Notes: generated by a model from the letters alone, not told the origin. Positions 46,311 to 58,019 are shown, numbered from the stretch's first letter. The stretch is 64,000 bases of DNA from Ixodes scapularis (GCF_016920785.2 NW_024609846.1:82283816-82347815); one strand, 5' to 3'. Translations and numbers: made by a program.

Positions 46311-49300
46311 CATAATTCACTATTTAGACGCGAGCCTGTACGAGTGGTGAGCCCATGAGCTCCCTACCGTGGTGCCGTTTTCAGCGGTTAGACGCACGGC
46401 GGGTGCTTTGCTCGCTTTCGAACCTTTCTTATAGATGTTTCCTGTTTCCTGTTGTTCTCATGTCTCGTGAGTTCCGTATCTGGTATGCGGGACGAAAAAA
46501 TCAAAACGTTTCAACCTGGAATACGCGAGAAAAAATAGGCGAGGCAAAACAAGAATGCGTGAAAATCCCGCATTTTTCGTAAACACCTTCCAGCGGCGTG
46601 GAGAAATGAAAACGATGTTTCACCGCGTACCAGAAGTGACGGCGTCAAAGATGGCTGCGCCCCTGGTGGAAAGAGGTGTATACGGCCACACCAAACAAAG
46701 TTGGGCGGAAATATTCCTTAGCCCCAACTGTGGCACCTGGAACACGACTTCGGCCGGCGTGTCTCAGAGTGTCCCCCAAGCGGAAACAGAATGCGTCACA
46801 GGAGCCGGTGTGCAATGCTGCTCGGAGTTGTTGCCGCGCGACTTGTCGGTATACGCCGCAGTCCCTCGGCACGGAAAAATTCCACAAAAGAAGAGACGCT
46901 GTTTACTGCAGACACGACGAAAACAATTATATGCGGAGCAGGTTGGAAGTACGTTTGCTTCATAAGTGGGTACGCTTCGCTCATATGCCTGTAGACAGTT
47001 CTTGCACGACCAATGCGGCACATACAAGAAAGGAACAGATCTCAGGCAGTGTTTGCAGAATGTCGTTTGTGTGGGCGGTGTTTCCACGTCTACATACAGT
47101 GTCGTAGAGGCACCGACGAAGAAGGCCAGCAAACGCGGATCGAGCTGCGGTGCGCGGGAACTGCGCAATTCTGACGTTCACCAAGCCGGAAATGGAGTTA
47201 GCAGAAATAAAGGCGTCGTAAAAGCACCGGTTCGAGGCGCGTGCCAGGCGCCGTGGTATATACACAGTAAAAGTGCGTCGTTAAATTTCCGCGTTTTGTT
47301 CTCTCCGCCATACGGGACGTAAAAGGCCGCTGTGATGGAACGACGCGCGCTCCGACGTTTGGCCCGGCCTGGCGAAAGTCAGCGAAACCACGCTAAAGTC
47401 CGAACTCCGCGTACTCTATCGCCCAGCAGCGCAGGCCGCCGAACAACCAGAGGAGCTGGGGCGGCAACGGCGACCGTGGCAGGGATCTTCGGCCCAGAAC
47501 CGTATTGGTAAGAATAGGGCGATAATAAGAGAACGTCAATGGCCGAAATGGTTTCAATGACCTTGGCCGCGATGACTGACAGCTCTTGTGACCAGAGCAA
47601 TACAGTGATTGTGACCAACCACTAGCCTCATATATTCCCCTAGCGGAGGCAATGAGCTTAAAAAATATCCTCCAGTAAGAATTTCAAGGTAACGATGTAT
47701 TCAAGTATTTCATTTCAGCATGCTAGAGTTGATATTTGCGACTCTTCGTAGCTGAGAGGGCAACGCACGCGTGACGTTGTCGTCACTGCGACATTCAGAA
47801 CGTACTCAAACTTTCTTGTGACTGCACTCGCGGCCGCGGCCACGACGAAGTGGGCAATAAAAAACTGTGGATGGACCTTTTCCACATACCGACGGCACCA
47901 GGCGGTGGCTGCACGAACTAACAATCGAGGAAGTGACCATGCGCTACCAATCCATACCGGGAGCTACGCTACCAGTTTCTTCGCTCTCCGAGCTGCGTCG
48001 CGTGCCCAACGCGAGCTTAAAGATGGGCACCCGTGGCGTTCACCCAATCGTTGTGTTTTTCCTTCCGTCCACTTTCTTTTTTTGTGTAACCCAATTATAT
48101 ATATGCTGCAATTACCTGGCCTAATCGCTTATCCACAGGCTCATTCCGTATTTCCTCGATTTTTCGTTCCGACTTCCGCCGCTTGGCATCGGGCGCTCGC
48201 GCGTGCGCAGAACGTTTCTCGGAAAAGGTCCATTCGGCTCCGTGGTAGTTTTGAGCTAAACCTCGAACGCGCACCCCACATTCGCAGTGTCTCCCCATGT
48301 TTGAGGAAATGTTTTCTCATCAATGTCACCTTTCCTGGCTCGGTAAACGCACTCGCACCTTAAAACTCTCCTTTCCCACCAATCTCTCACAAATATACAC
48401 TCATGTACTTTCATCCTTATCCAGAAAAGAAAAAAAATAATAAAACCTGCGCCGCCCTGTGCGAGGTACTCCAAGTTGATCCTACAGCCGAAGCCGCTCC
48501 ACCCCGGCTTGCGCAGGCTTCTCCCATTGACAAGTGATGCTTTTACCGCATGCGTCTGAACGGCGTGTATTCGTGTGTCATGCAGTTTCCACGTACAAAG
48601 CGAGCGCGTTGAAAAAGGGGTTGTAATATCCCGCTTAGCAACTTTTTAAGAAAATCAACTCGCTAATTTTCTTAACGCACGTGTTGCGAAGTGCTTGAGG
48701 TACTTAATACTTAAAGTACTACTTCAAGCAGCTTTAGAAAACTTGCACTTTATTTCAGGTAAGTGCTCCCCAAACTTAAAACGGAACACGCGAACAGTGT
48801 CTTTTCTCAGCGCTATCCTGAATGAAACTGAACAACGGCTTTTCAACGAAGCGCTTCGGTATGGTATCTCTGAGTATATACTTGTAGTTCACTTACAGTA
48901 TTACTATTTTTCTGGTATGTTCCGAGGAAAGTACAGCTCCCAACTTAAAAGTACAGTCCAAAAATGTGGTCTCGTTAAATTTGCATAAAAAAATTATCAG
49001 AATATTGCGAGGGATATACTTTTCTCTTCAGGACCGCGAGCAGATGACGCATCGCCTATTAAAAAAGTAAAAAAAAAAAGATTATATCGCATATACAATA
49101 AAAAGATAGTCGTTTACGACAGTTTACAGGCGTCCGTCGCCCGTCCTTCGAAAGAGCGTCCAGACTCGCGATATCGCCACCGTATCAGCGGCGAGATGTT
49201 TCGGTGGCGCCCGTCTAAGTTCCCTCTTGTGAGGTCATTACCTTGCGAACAACAATTTCGTTGGTGTTTATAATAAGCACGGTGGAAGCTTGAAATCATT

Positions 49301-49803
49301 GCGCTCTCAAAGCACCACCGCCAACACCGCCAAAACTGAAAACTTTTACATTCCGTTTATTTCCGTCGACGAGAAATCCTTCGGCAACATCACAGTCAGC
49401 ATTGGGCCAATCGTGGCAGGCCGACCACAGCGACGCTTTCGATCGCTCACGTCGTCCATAACCTCCGGACGTCTAGCCTGCTGCACGCGCGACTGCGGGA
49501 CGCGGATTGCGTCGATTCCGCGAATTCTATATACCTCCGACGCGCCGAACGATTGCGTGTCTCTCTTGGCAGCAACTTCCCTCCTCCGTCTTGCTCGAGC
49601 GGCCCCGGGCCACGCGATCGGACCACCGGCGGCGCATTCCCGGGATATTGTCGTCGACGCGCTGGCACGCACTAACCGTTTCACTCATCCGACGGAGCCA
49701 ATCAAACTGCACAAAGAGTGCATCGTCATGGAGCTCCTTGTCTTTCTGGATTTGCCTGTCACCGGCCAGACCCCAATCACCCGCGGAAAGAGCGCAGGAT
49801 GTC
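46311..49803. other. No recognisable gene
   Basis: Many overlapping frames on both strands (46555-47322, 47818-48363, 49290-49800) come from GC-rich sequence. I recognise no domain, retroelement motif or splice-bounded exon. Confidence 0.35.
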
Positions 49804-50132
49804 ACTCTAAAAAAAAAAGAAAAGTCGTGCGTCTACTTTCCCGCATAACACTCGGAGGGTCAATCACCTCAACTAATGGAGGCAGCTCAACGAATGACAA
49901 TGCCGAAATATACGTTCAGACCAAAAAACGCAGTCTGAGTTGTGACATTAAGCAATGCAGGCGGGGCGTTTTGCATTGCTTAATGTCACAACTCAGACCG
50001 GGTTTTTTGGTCTAAACATATGTTTCGGCATCGTCATTCGCTGAGCTGCCTCCGTAAACTTCGGTGATTGGCTCTCCAAGTGTTGTGCGGGAAAGTAAAC
50101 GCACGGGCGTTTTTTTTTTTTTTTTTTGGAGT
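49804..50132. mobile_element. Foldback MITE family A, copy 3 (329 bp)
   Basis: Ends ACTCTAAAAAAAAAAGAAAA and a T run ending GGAGT. It has the same arm content and the same central hairpin (GTCTGAGTTGTGACATTAAG with inverse, about 49934-49999) as copies 1 and 2. T/A homopolymers lengthen the ends. Confidence 0.85.
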
Positions 50133-51006
50133 GGTCGGCGATATGGCTATCGCCCAAGGGCGACGACCTGACGCGTGACGATGCAATTTTGGCGACGCTT
50201 GATTGGCTTCATCGGATGGTAGCGTCGTCTGCGGTCGCAGTCAATCAGAATACGGCATTAGCCGACAGGAGTGCCAAAGGACCAATCACGGAGCGAGAAG
50301 CCTGAACGTATACAATGTATCCACGCCTCGCATTTCTTCTGCTCTCGGCGTGACTTCGAAGATAAACGAGGTAGTTAAGTTGCCGTAATTGGGGTTAAAA
50401 TTTGGGTAACTAAATTGCTTCCTAAATTGCAATAAAAAGTCTAAAGAGTGTATAGCCGCTCGGTTACAATTGTGAAGTGCTTTGTAACTTAATTGGACTA
50501 CGGTTTACTTTTTCACGAATGAGATACGTGCACAATACAATATCCATTCTTTTTTTTGCAATGGTATGAGTTGTTACCTAATTGTCAATGCGTTAAACTC
50601 TGCCGCGCGCAGAGTGACGAATCCAAACGGAACCGGTTTTTAGTAACCGATATCTCTGCCGCGTAGAAAACTGCAGTGGTATTGCGAGCACGCACCTCGA
50701 TGTCATGGGAGATTTTCAGAGCGTCTGTATAACCTTTGTGCGAGTGATAGATTTGAAACAAATTAGTGACATTAGGAACCTCGCGAAAGCCTCGCGATGG
50801 CAGCGGGACGTTTGGCAAGGAACACAGCTTCTTCAAAACGCCTAAAAACAAAAAAAAGCCCCAAACGTCGGTCACCGCTCTGAGTCTCTTCGAGGCCTTA
50901 AAGCTCTTCCTATCAGCTATCACTCGGTATTTTGTTCGTGGGTCACATATGAGCACAGGTAACCACGTGACTCTACCTTCTTTCCATTAGTGACCCGCCC
51001 ACTCAC

Positions 51007-51436
51007 CGATGGTGGTGATGACGGTGAGCGAGTAGAGGAAGGCCCCTGAGAAGGACCACTGCTGCCCGGTGCCGATCTCCTTGCCGTCATATCCGTCCTT
51101 GACGGCCGCGATGAGGCGGCCCTGGAAGTCCAGGATCTCGGAGGACACGGCGGCTGTCCAGTTCTCGCGGTACAGTACGTTGAACCGGTCCGTGATCTCC
51201 CAGAGCCGGCGCACGGTCTGCTCCCGCATGAGGATCACCTGGCTCGCCTTCTCCACCTCGTACGGGGCCTCGAGGGCGCGGAACGCGAAGGCGCCCAGGA
51301 TGCTGTAGCCCACGACCAGGGCGCACAGCCCGACGTGCGAGAACAGGAAGGCCGTGAACCGGCGGCAGCACGTCTTGCACTTGTTCTCGGGCGGCAGCGA
51401 CGCGTGGCGACGTCGCGAGGACCGCTTGCGCTCCAT
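51007..51436 (-). CDS. Two-pore-domain (K2P) potassium channel, first coding exon (copy 1)
   Basis: ATG at 51436 opens 143 codons plus one base, ending at a consensus donor (G|GTGAGT; donor 51006-51001). Residues 1-26 are basic and cytosolic (ERKRSSRRRH; CKTCCRRF). About 27-53 form TM1 (FSHVGLCALVVGYSILGAF). ALEAPYE (54-60) is the usual start of the K2P extracellular cap. Residues 61-126 are the cap loop with an N-glycosylation sequon NWT (92-94). About 127-141 are pore helix 1 (SFSGAFLYSLTVI), then TTIG (141-144), the first selectivity filter, which the intron splits before the expected YG. K2P channels carry background K+ leak current across the plasma membrane. It resembles TWiK-type invertebrate members, but the subfamily is uncertain. 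TM2-TM4 and the second pore are outside the window or in unseen exons. Kozak context is weak at -3 with G at +4. Confidence 0.93.
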
Positions 51437-51600
51437 GCGAGCCCGCGCGCCGGCCGCTCGCTCAGGGCGCCCATGCCCGCCGCGCCACCATCGCTGCCCG
51501 AGCTGCCGACGACGATGCTCCTCCTCGCGGGACGCCGGCGCCGCAGCGCCCCTCTGCGCAGGCGCGGGGCTCCAACGTCGCCCCCTCGGCGGCCCGACGC

Positions 51601-51608
51601 TTAAAATA
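51601..51608 (-). promoter_or_regulatory. Possible TATA-like box for the K2P exon (copy 1)
   Basis: On the minus strand TATTTTAA lies about 165 bp upstream of the ATG within a GC/CpG-rich stretch (51437-51800). If used, transcription would start near 51572, leaving a 5' UTR of about 135 nt. Inference only. Confidence 0.25.
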
Positions 51609-52083
51609 CGGCAGGGCCCGGAGTTCAGACGTCAGCGTGGGCACCGGCCGACGCCGTCGACGCCGCTGCCGCCGCAGCGCCGGGTCCCTCACTACCACTG
51701 CCCTGACACCGCGCCAAAAGAAACAGGACGAAAAACTGGCCGCTGTCCGGCCGGCAGAACAACCGCCGAGGGGACCCGAGAAAAGAGCCCGGCGCTTCGT
51801 TTATTTCTGGGGGGAAAGTGTTTGGCGGCGAGATGAAATCTCAAGGTTCCTCGGAGCTGGCTCGTTTCGATGACCGGCCACGTGGCAGAGAGAGAGTGAC
51901 GCTGACGTCATCTGCTCTGTCAGTGGTCTAGCGAAGGGGATACGTAGGAATAATCACCGGTGCTCGCCAGGAGGACGTCAGAGGTTACTTCGCGTCACTC
52001 TATTAAATACAAACACTAAAGCCTTAATCACAGAGCTCGTTCATCACACGAGAAAGATGGTGTTCGCTTTCGCTTCAGGTGAT

Positions 52084-52293
52084 CAGGGGCGTAGGCAGGG
52101 GGAGGGGTGGGGGGCGTATGGGGATACAGCTTCTCCCCCCAATCCAGCCGACCCTATAAATTCATATACATATGCATTTTGACCCCCTCCCCCTCTCCGC
52201 ACCCCAAGTCAAAACATCCCAGCCACCTCAGCCCTCCCCCCCTTCCCCCCCCCCCCCCCCCAAAAAAAAAAAAAATTCCTAGCTACGTCACTA
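52084..52293. mobile_element. hAT MITE, CAGGGGCGTAGCC family (copy 1 of the duplicated segment)
   Basis: It begins CAGGGGCGTAGGCAGGGGG and ends TTCCTAGCTACGTCACTA. It is the counterpart of 57379-57604. The left target duplication is altered here (CTTCAGGTGAT instead of CTTCAGAC). C and A runs are near 52238-52275. Confidence 0.75.
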
Positions 52294-52714
52294 CTTCGGA
52301 CATAATGACAAAATTATCCGCGTACACACGCTTCAAGCACGTTCCAAGCACATATGACATGTCATGTGTATGGCTCGAACGTCTCTAGAGACTAGAGGCA
52401 GTCCTTTGTATGACCAATGTGACGGGGGAGCCGTCGCACGAGCAAGAAACCTGCCTCAGCTGCAGAATGCCTTTTGTAGGATGTACATTTTGAGAGATGC
52501 CGCGCGGCTTAAAACATTCGTTGACCCTGTACTTTACCCCACAGCATTTGGGAAAGCCAATCCTTCCAATCTGCGACGGGCGCTCGGCGAATGAAGTCAC
52601 AAAAAACACGTTAAAACCTAAAAAAAAAACATGAAAGACGTTTATAAATTTTTGTAATGTGAAATTAGTGCGCAGCTCTTGAGGAGGGCGAGGGGAGGGT
52701 AAAGAGGGGATGGT

Positions 52715-53576
52715 AGTTACTTATTTATTTCTTTATTTATTTATTTTACCCTCAGGGCCAGGGGCATTACAGAGGGGAGCGGTAGAAATAAACAAAAGAA
52801 ACAACATGGAACAACAGTAGAACAAGACTTAGATAATAGGGAAAACATGATTACTAACACTTATACGAAACAGAGCACAATCAACAATTGATGCAAGTGA
52901 TGAAGGTAACTGATTCCATTCTTTTGTGACTCTCGGAATAAGTGAGTTAAAATATTTATTGTAGCGGCAAGATGGAACGCCTACTTTGTGCTGGTGATTA
53001 GACGAGCTGAAAGGAATGATGGTGGGGTGAATAGCTGATTTCTGAGAACCGGGTTGTGGTGGAATATTTTGACAAACGCTAGTAACTCTGCGGCGATGTG
53101 TGAGGCTGGGTACAAGTAAAATGTCCTTCATTGATGTCACGCTTACGGTCCGGTTATAATTAGCCAAAATTAAACGTGCGGATTGATTCTGAACAGATTC
53201 GATTGAGTCAGTAAGGTAGGTAGTACCGGGATCGCAGATGGAGGCTGCATATTCAAGCTTAGAGCGCACTAATGTCGTATAAAGAAATAATTTTAACGAA
53301 GAAGGGCCCAGGAAAAAGTTACGTTTAAGATCACCAAGCATGCGGTTAGCGTTATTAATAACGTGAGTTACACGCAGGTTCCAGGAAAGATCGGAGCTAA
53401 GTATCAAACCCAGATATTTGTAAGAGTCTAGAAGTTCTAAAGGTGTGTTATTAAGATTATAAGTAGCAGTAAAGGTAGCTTTACGGGTTATGCGCATTAA
53501 TTAGCTTACATTTTTGTAATGTTGAGTGCAATTGACCAAAGCTCGCGCCATAGAAAGTTAGAATCCAAATCACGCT
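52715..53576 (-). pseudogene. LINE 3' portion (copy 1 of the duplicated segment)
   Basis: The minus-strand frame (53497-52829) reads YKYLGLILSSDLSW, LVRSKLEYAASICDPG, SVQNQSARLILANYNR, and YFNSLIPRVTKEWNQLPSSL. This is the conserved C-terminal region of Jockey/CR1-like LINEs. The (AAAT)n tail is at 52715-52745 (TTTATTT on plus). Compared with 58020-58891 it lacks 8 bp near 53068 and 1 bp further on, which together restore the frame. The upstream RT part is cut off by the element starting at 53577; the same junction occurs in copy 2. Confidence 0.85.
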
Positions 53577-55236
53577 GGGTGGTTTCATTTGAAATCGAAC
53601 ACGCTTGTCGGGGTGGATCTTTCGATTCTCTTAAAAAATATATATGTGATTGCCCCATTTATGGAAAGAACAAAACCGCTTTTCAAAATTTTGTTAAAAA
53701 ATATTTTGCTTCAAAACAAATTACTAAGTGGAGCAGGGTGAAAATCGGTTTTTTACTCCGTGACTTTTCTACCCAGTTCTGTACGCTGGTATGAATACAG
53801 GAAGCATACAAAACTCACAGTAATTTTTTTGTGATCTTTTATGTTATTTCGACTATTTTTTAGTTCAAAAGAAAATACTTCTGTATATTTGTTGATTGAG
53901 GTAAAAAATACCAAACATCGTATCTTTGACAATCCGGTGACATCTTCAAAGCCTTGTAACTCATGAGTTATAACATTTGTCGCATACCAAATGCTATGCG
54001 GGTGTAGCCCTATACATGGGATATATCGACGGGCATAAGTTTCGTTAATTTTATTTTCACTGCATTTTTTATATCAAATTCGAAATATCGTCGAAAATGA
54101 AATTAACCGATATTTTGAACAAACTTTATCGAAAAAGGTCATTTTTTTATTTCGTTCAATTTTTTTTTTATTATTGCTGTCGACTTTAATTTTTAATTGG
54201 CTTGATGCGATTTCCCCATTTTTTGTTGTATCTTCTCTAGAAGTGATCGAAATCGCTCTTACGTGACAATACGGTGACAACTTCAGAGCCTTGTAACGCA
54301 TGAGTTATTTTATTTGTCGCTTACCAAGTACTATGTGGGTGTAGCCCTATACATGGGATATCGATGGGCATAAGTTTAGTTTATTTTGTTTTCACGGAAT
54401 TGTTTATATAAAATTTGAAATATAGCAGAAAATGAAATTAGCCGATATTTTGAACCCACTTTATCGAAAAAGGCCATTTTTTATTTCGTTCAATTGTTTT
54501 ATTATTGCTGCCGATCATATAAACTTCCAATTGGCTTGATGCGATTTCTTCCTTTTTTTTGTTGTATCTTCTCTAGAAGTGATCGAAATCGCTCCCACGT
54601 TCTCAGAACGACCAAACGCAGTTTCCGCAGGCTGGCTTCTCTGCAAAGACTATACTGCTTATTTTTGAGTTCAAATGCACCGGGTAAATTCTTTTGATTG
54701 AGAACACTCGTGCTTGGCTACATATTGTATTTTCTTAATTTTTTAATGATGGAAACTGACATTCCTTAGTCTGATAGTTAGCGGTGCAGCGGATGTTCCA
54801 TTATCCGACGTCTAAAGCCAGGGCACAAAGGGTGGAGAAAACGGAACAAGCTCTTCATGTAGCCAGACCGGGGTCATATATCTATTTGTGCTATACACAC
54901 CTTGTAAGGCACGTACAGCACGCCCTGCCCTTCTCCGTTACACCCCGGAAGCATCCGGCATGGGCGCCAATCCATGATGTGTATTGCCTTATCGCGTGCG
55001 ATGAAATAACCATGTAATTACCTTCTCTTTATTGTCAGCGTGTATATAAAAAATATGTAATATCACATGACCCTCCTTTAAGAAGGAAAAGCAGTTTGCA
55101 AAAAAAAAAGTGGGCAGTTTGCAAAAAAAAAAAAAAAATCGAGGAAAAAGGAACTGACTTTACATGAAGCGGAAACAATTTTTTACAGAACACAAACACA
55201 AATTGGCGATAAATAGTAACTTTTATTAATTAACGC
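53577..55236 (+). mobile_element. Left arm of a foldback-like element (copy 1)
   Basis: It starts GGGTGGTTTCATTTGAAATC at the LINE junction and corresponds to 58892-60542. It contains two tandem units of about 337 bp (53928-54264 and 54265-54600), each with GTGACA(A/T)CTTCA(A/G)AGCCTTGTAA, the phrase GTGTAGCCCTATACATGGGA, and TTCTCTAGAAGTGATCGAAA. The right arm is missing because the contig ends. Confidence 0.8.
53928..54600 (+). repeat. Two tandem units of about 337 bp
   Basis: Unit starts GACAATCCGGTGACATCTTC (53928) and GACAATACGGTGACAACTTC (54265). Equivalent pairs are at 59245-59918 and, inverted, at about 61560-62700. Unit 2 contains AAGTACTATG (TA at 54329-54330), the intact version of the site filled by the MITE at 61856-62298. 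Confidence 0.85.
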
Positions 55237-55482
55237 AAATATATTTAGGATGCACTTCTAAAACAATATGTTGTTGTGCTTTAAATAGTCCAGTTCACGA
55301 GCAACGCAATATTGGACCATTTTGGCAACGGCATCGGCTGGCCTCTGCGGAGAAGATCGAGCGCGGGGGTGAGCTGAACTTTGTACCGCAGCGGTCAGAT
55401 GCAACCGAGAAGTTCAACAGCGTGGTAAGTCGAGACGGTCAGAAAACTGGAGCCATAGCGAGCGAGCGGTGAAATCTAGATG
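55237..55482. other. Sequence unique to the end of copy 1
   Basis: After the duplicated homology stops, these 246 bp have no counterpart after 60542 and end at the Ns. They contain the weak exon candidate 55294-55424. Confidence 0.6.
55294..55424 (+). CDS. Weak exon candidate before the gap
   Basis: Open frame between a possible acceptor (TAGTCCAG, ending 55293) and a perfect donor consensus (GTG|GTAAGT at 55425-55430). The peptide includes NIGPFWQRHRLASAEKIERG and VPQRSDATEKFNSV. It matches no family that I recognise. The length (131 nt) is typical of an internal exon, but it lies on the opposite strand to the K2P exon and could be a transposon fragment. Confidence 0.2.
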
Positions 55483-55582
55483 NNNNNNNNNNNNNNNNNN
55501 NNNNNNNNNNNNNNNNNNNNNNNNNNNNNNNNNNNNNNNNNNNNNNNNNNNNNNNNNNNNNNNNNNNNNNNNNNNNNNNNNN
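55483..55582. other. Assembly gap (exactly 100 N)
   Basis: A run of 100 N. A round 100 is the usual placeholder for a join of unknown size. The following base starts duplicated sequence. Confidence 0.99.
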
Positions 55583-56306
55583 CTTCTGCTTTCGGCGTGA
55601 CTTCGAAGATAAACGAAGTAGTTAAGTTACCGTGATCAGGGTTACAGTTTGGGTAACTAAATCGCTTCCTAAATTGCAATAAAGAGTCTAAAGAGTGTAT
55701 AGCTACTCGGTTACAATTGTGGAGTGATTTGTAATTTAATTGGAGTACGGTTTACTTTGTCACGAATGAGATACGTGCACAATACAATATCAATTCACTG
55801 TTGTTTTTTTTGTTTTGTTTTTTTTGTTGCTATTTTTTACAAATGGTATGAGTTGATACCTAATTGTCGATGCGTCGAACTCTGCCACGCGCGGAGTGGC
55901 GAATCCAAACGAAACCGGTTTTTAGCGACCGATATCTCTGCCGCGTTGAAAACTGCAGTGGTAGGCAATAGCAGGCACGCACCTCGATGTCGTGGGAGAT
56001 TTTCAGAGCGTCTGTATAACCTTTGTACGAGTGATAGATTTGAAACAAATTAGTGACATTAGGAACCTCGCGAAAGCCTCGCGATGGCAGCGCGACGTTT
56101 GGCAAGGAACAAAGCTTCTTCAAAACGCCAAAAAAAAAATAAAAAATAAAAAAAAAAGCCCCAAACGTCGGTCACCGCTCTTTGTCACTTCGAGGCCTTA
56201 GAGCTCTTCCTATCAGCTATCACTCGATATTTTGTTACTGGGTCACATATGAGCACAGGTAACCACGTGACTCTACCTTCTTTCCATTAGTGACCCGCCC
56301 ACTCAC

Positions 56307-56736
56307 CGATGGTGGTGATGACGGTGAGCGAGTAGAGGAAGGCCCCTGAGAAGGACCACTGCTGCCCGGTGCCGATCTCCTTGCCGTCATATCCGTCCTT
56401 GACGGCCGCGATGAGGCGGCCCTGGAAGTCCAGGATCTCGGAGGACACGGCGGCTGTCCAGTTCTCGCGGTACAGTACGTTGAACCGGTCCGTGATCTCC
56501 CAGAGCCGGCGCACGGTCTGCTCCCGCATGAGGATCACCTGGCTCGCCTTCTCCACCTCGTACGGGGCCTCGAGGGCGCGGAACGCGAAGGCGCCCAGGA
56601 TGCTGTAGCCCACGACCAGGGCGCACAGCCCGACGTGCGAGAACAGGAAGGCCGTGAACCGGCGGCAGCACGTCTTGCACTTGTTCTCGGGCGGCAGCGA
56701 CGCGTGGCGACGTCGCGAGGACCGCTTGCGCTCCAT
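56307..56736 (-). CDS. Two-pore-domain (K2P) potassium channel, first coding exon (copy 2)
   Basis: The predicted protein is identical to 51007-51436 from the ATG at 56736 to the G|GTGAGT donor (56306-56301). The only difference noted nearby is in the 5' flank (56873 region: CTCCGACG versus CTCCAACG). Zero amino-acid change, together with indels in the flanking repeats, fits two alleles or a very recent duplication under constraint. The downstream exons are not present between the two copies, so if this were a real tandem duplication, copy 2 (upstream in transcription) would lack the rest of its gene. Confidence 0.9.
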
Positions 56737-56900
56737 GCGAGCCCGCGCGCCGGCCGCTCGCTCAGGGCGCCCATGCCCGCCGCGCCACCATCGCTGCCCG
56801 AGCTGCCGACGACGATGCTCCTCCTCGCGGGACGCCGGCGCCGCAGCGCCCCTCTGCGCAGGCGCGGGGCTCCGACGTCGCCCCCTCGGCGGCCCGACGC

Positions 56901-56908
56901 TTAAAATA
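56901..56908 (-). promoter_or_regulatory. Possible TATA-like box for the K2P exon (copy 2)
   Basis: Same TATTTTAA (minus) at the same distance from the ATG as in copy 1. Inference only. Confidence 0.25.
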
Positions 56909-57370
56909 CGGCAGGGCCCGGAGTTCAGACGTCAGCGTGGGCACCGGCCGACGCCGTCGACGCCGCTGCCGCCGCAGCGCCGGGTCCCTCACTACCACTG
57001 CCCTGACACCGCGCCAAAAGAAACAGGACGAAAAACTGGCCGCTGTCCGGCCGGCAGAACAACCGCCGAGGGGACCCGAGAAAAGAGCCCGGCGTTTCGT
57101 TTATTTCTGGGGGGAAAGTGTTTGGCGGCGAGATGAAATCTCAAGGTTCCTCGGAGCTGGCTCGCTCCGATGACCGGCCACGTGGCAGAGAGAGAGTGAC
57201 GCTGACGGTCACCTGCTCTCTCAGTGGTCTAGCGAAGGGGATACGTAGGAATAATAACCACCGGTGCTCGCCAGGAAGACGTCAGAGGTTACTTCGCGTC
57301 ACTCCATTAAATACAAACACTAAAACCTTAATCACAGTGCTCGTTCATCACAAGAGAGAGATGGTGTTCG

Positions 57371-57439
57371 CTTCAGACCAGGGGCGTAGCCAGGGGGAGG
57401 GGGGGGGGGGGGGGGGGGGGCGTATGAGGCTTCAGCCTC

Positions 57440-57472
<33 letters not shown>

Positions 57473-57612
57473 GAAGAAATCCAGCCGACCTTATAAATTA
57501 ATATACACATGCATTTTGACCCCCATACCAGTCTCCTCAGCCCTCCCCCCCCCCCCCCCCTCCCCCCCCCCCCCCCCCGAAAAAAATTCCTGGCTACGTC
57601 ACTACTTCGGAC
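57371..57612. mobile_element. hAT MITE, CAGGGGCGTAGCC family, with near-perfect 8-bp duplication
   Basis: The element 57379-57604 begins CAGGGGCGTAGCCAGGGGG and ends CCTGGCTACGTCACTA. It is flanked by CTTCAGAC (57371-57378) and CTTCGGAC (57605-57612), 7 of 8 identical. It contains runs of 22 G (57399-57420) and 21 C (57442-57462), which can pair into a stem and are prone to sequencing error. Confidence 0.8.
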
Positions 57613-58019
57613 ATAATGACAAAATTATCCGCGTAGACACGCTTCAAGCACGTTCCAAGCACGTAGGAGATGTCATGTGTATGGCTCGAACGTCTCTAGA
57701 GACTAGAGGCAGTCCTTTGTATGACCAATGTGACGGGGGAGCCGTCGCACGAGCAAGAAATCTGCCTCAGCTGCAGAATGCCTTTTGTAGGATGTACATT
57801 TTGAGTGATGCCGCGCGGCTTAAAACATTCGTTCACCCTGGACTTTACCCCACAGCATTTGGGAAAGCCAATCCTTCCAATCTGCGACGGGCGCTTGGCG
57901 AATGAAGTCACAAAAAATACGTTAAAACTAAAAAAAAAAAAAAAACATGAAAGACGTTTATTAATTTTTGTAATGTGAAATTAGTGCGCAGCTCTTGAGG
58001 AGGGCGAGGGGAGGGTAAA

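Larger units (their letters stand above)
50336..55236. repeat. Large duplicated segment, copy 1 (about 4.9 kb)
   Basis: It matches 55583-60542 in order and orientation: the TTCTGCTCTCGGCGTGACTT start, the K2P exon and 5' region, the poly-G/C hAT MITE, a LINE 3' portion and a tandem-repeat arm. The exon is identical and the flanks differ by scattered substitutions and small indels. Similarity stops at TTATTAATTAACGC (55236), after which copy 1 continues 246 bp to the N gap. Confidence 0.9.

Noticed and set aside
49290..50015. 241-codon open frame
   Set aside because: Its last third is foldback family A and the rest is GC-rich without a domain. The frame crosses the MITE boundary.
51087..51836. 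Several long frames opposite or out of phase with the K2P exon
   Set aside because: Shadows of the GC-rich coding exon and its 5' region. The K2P frame has transmembrane and pore motifs.
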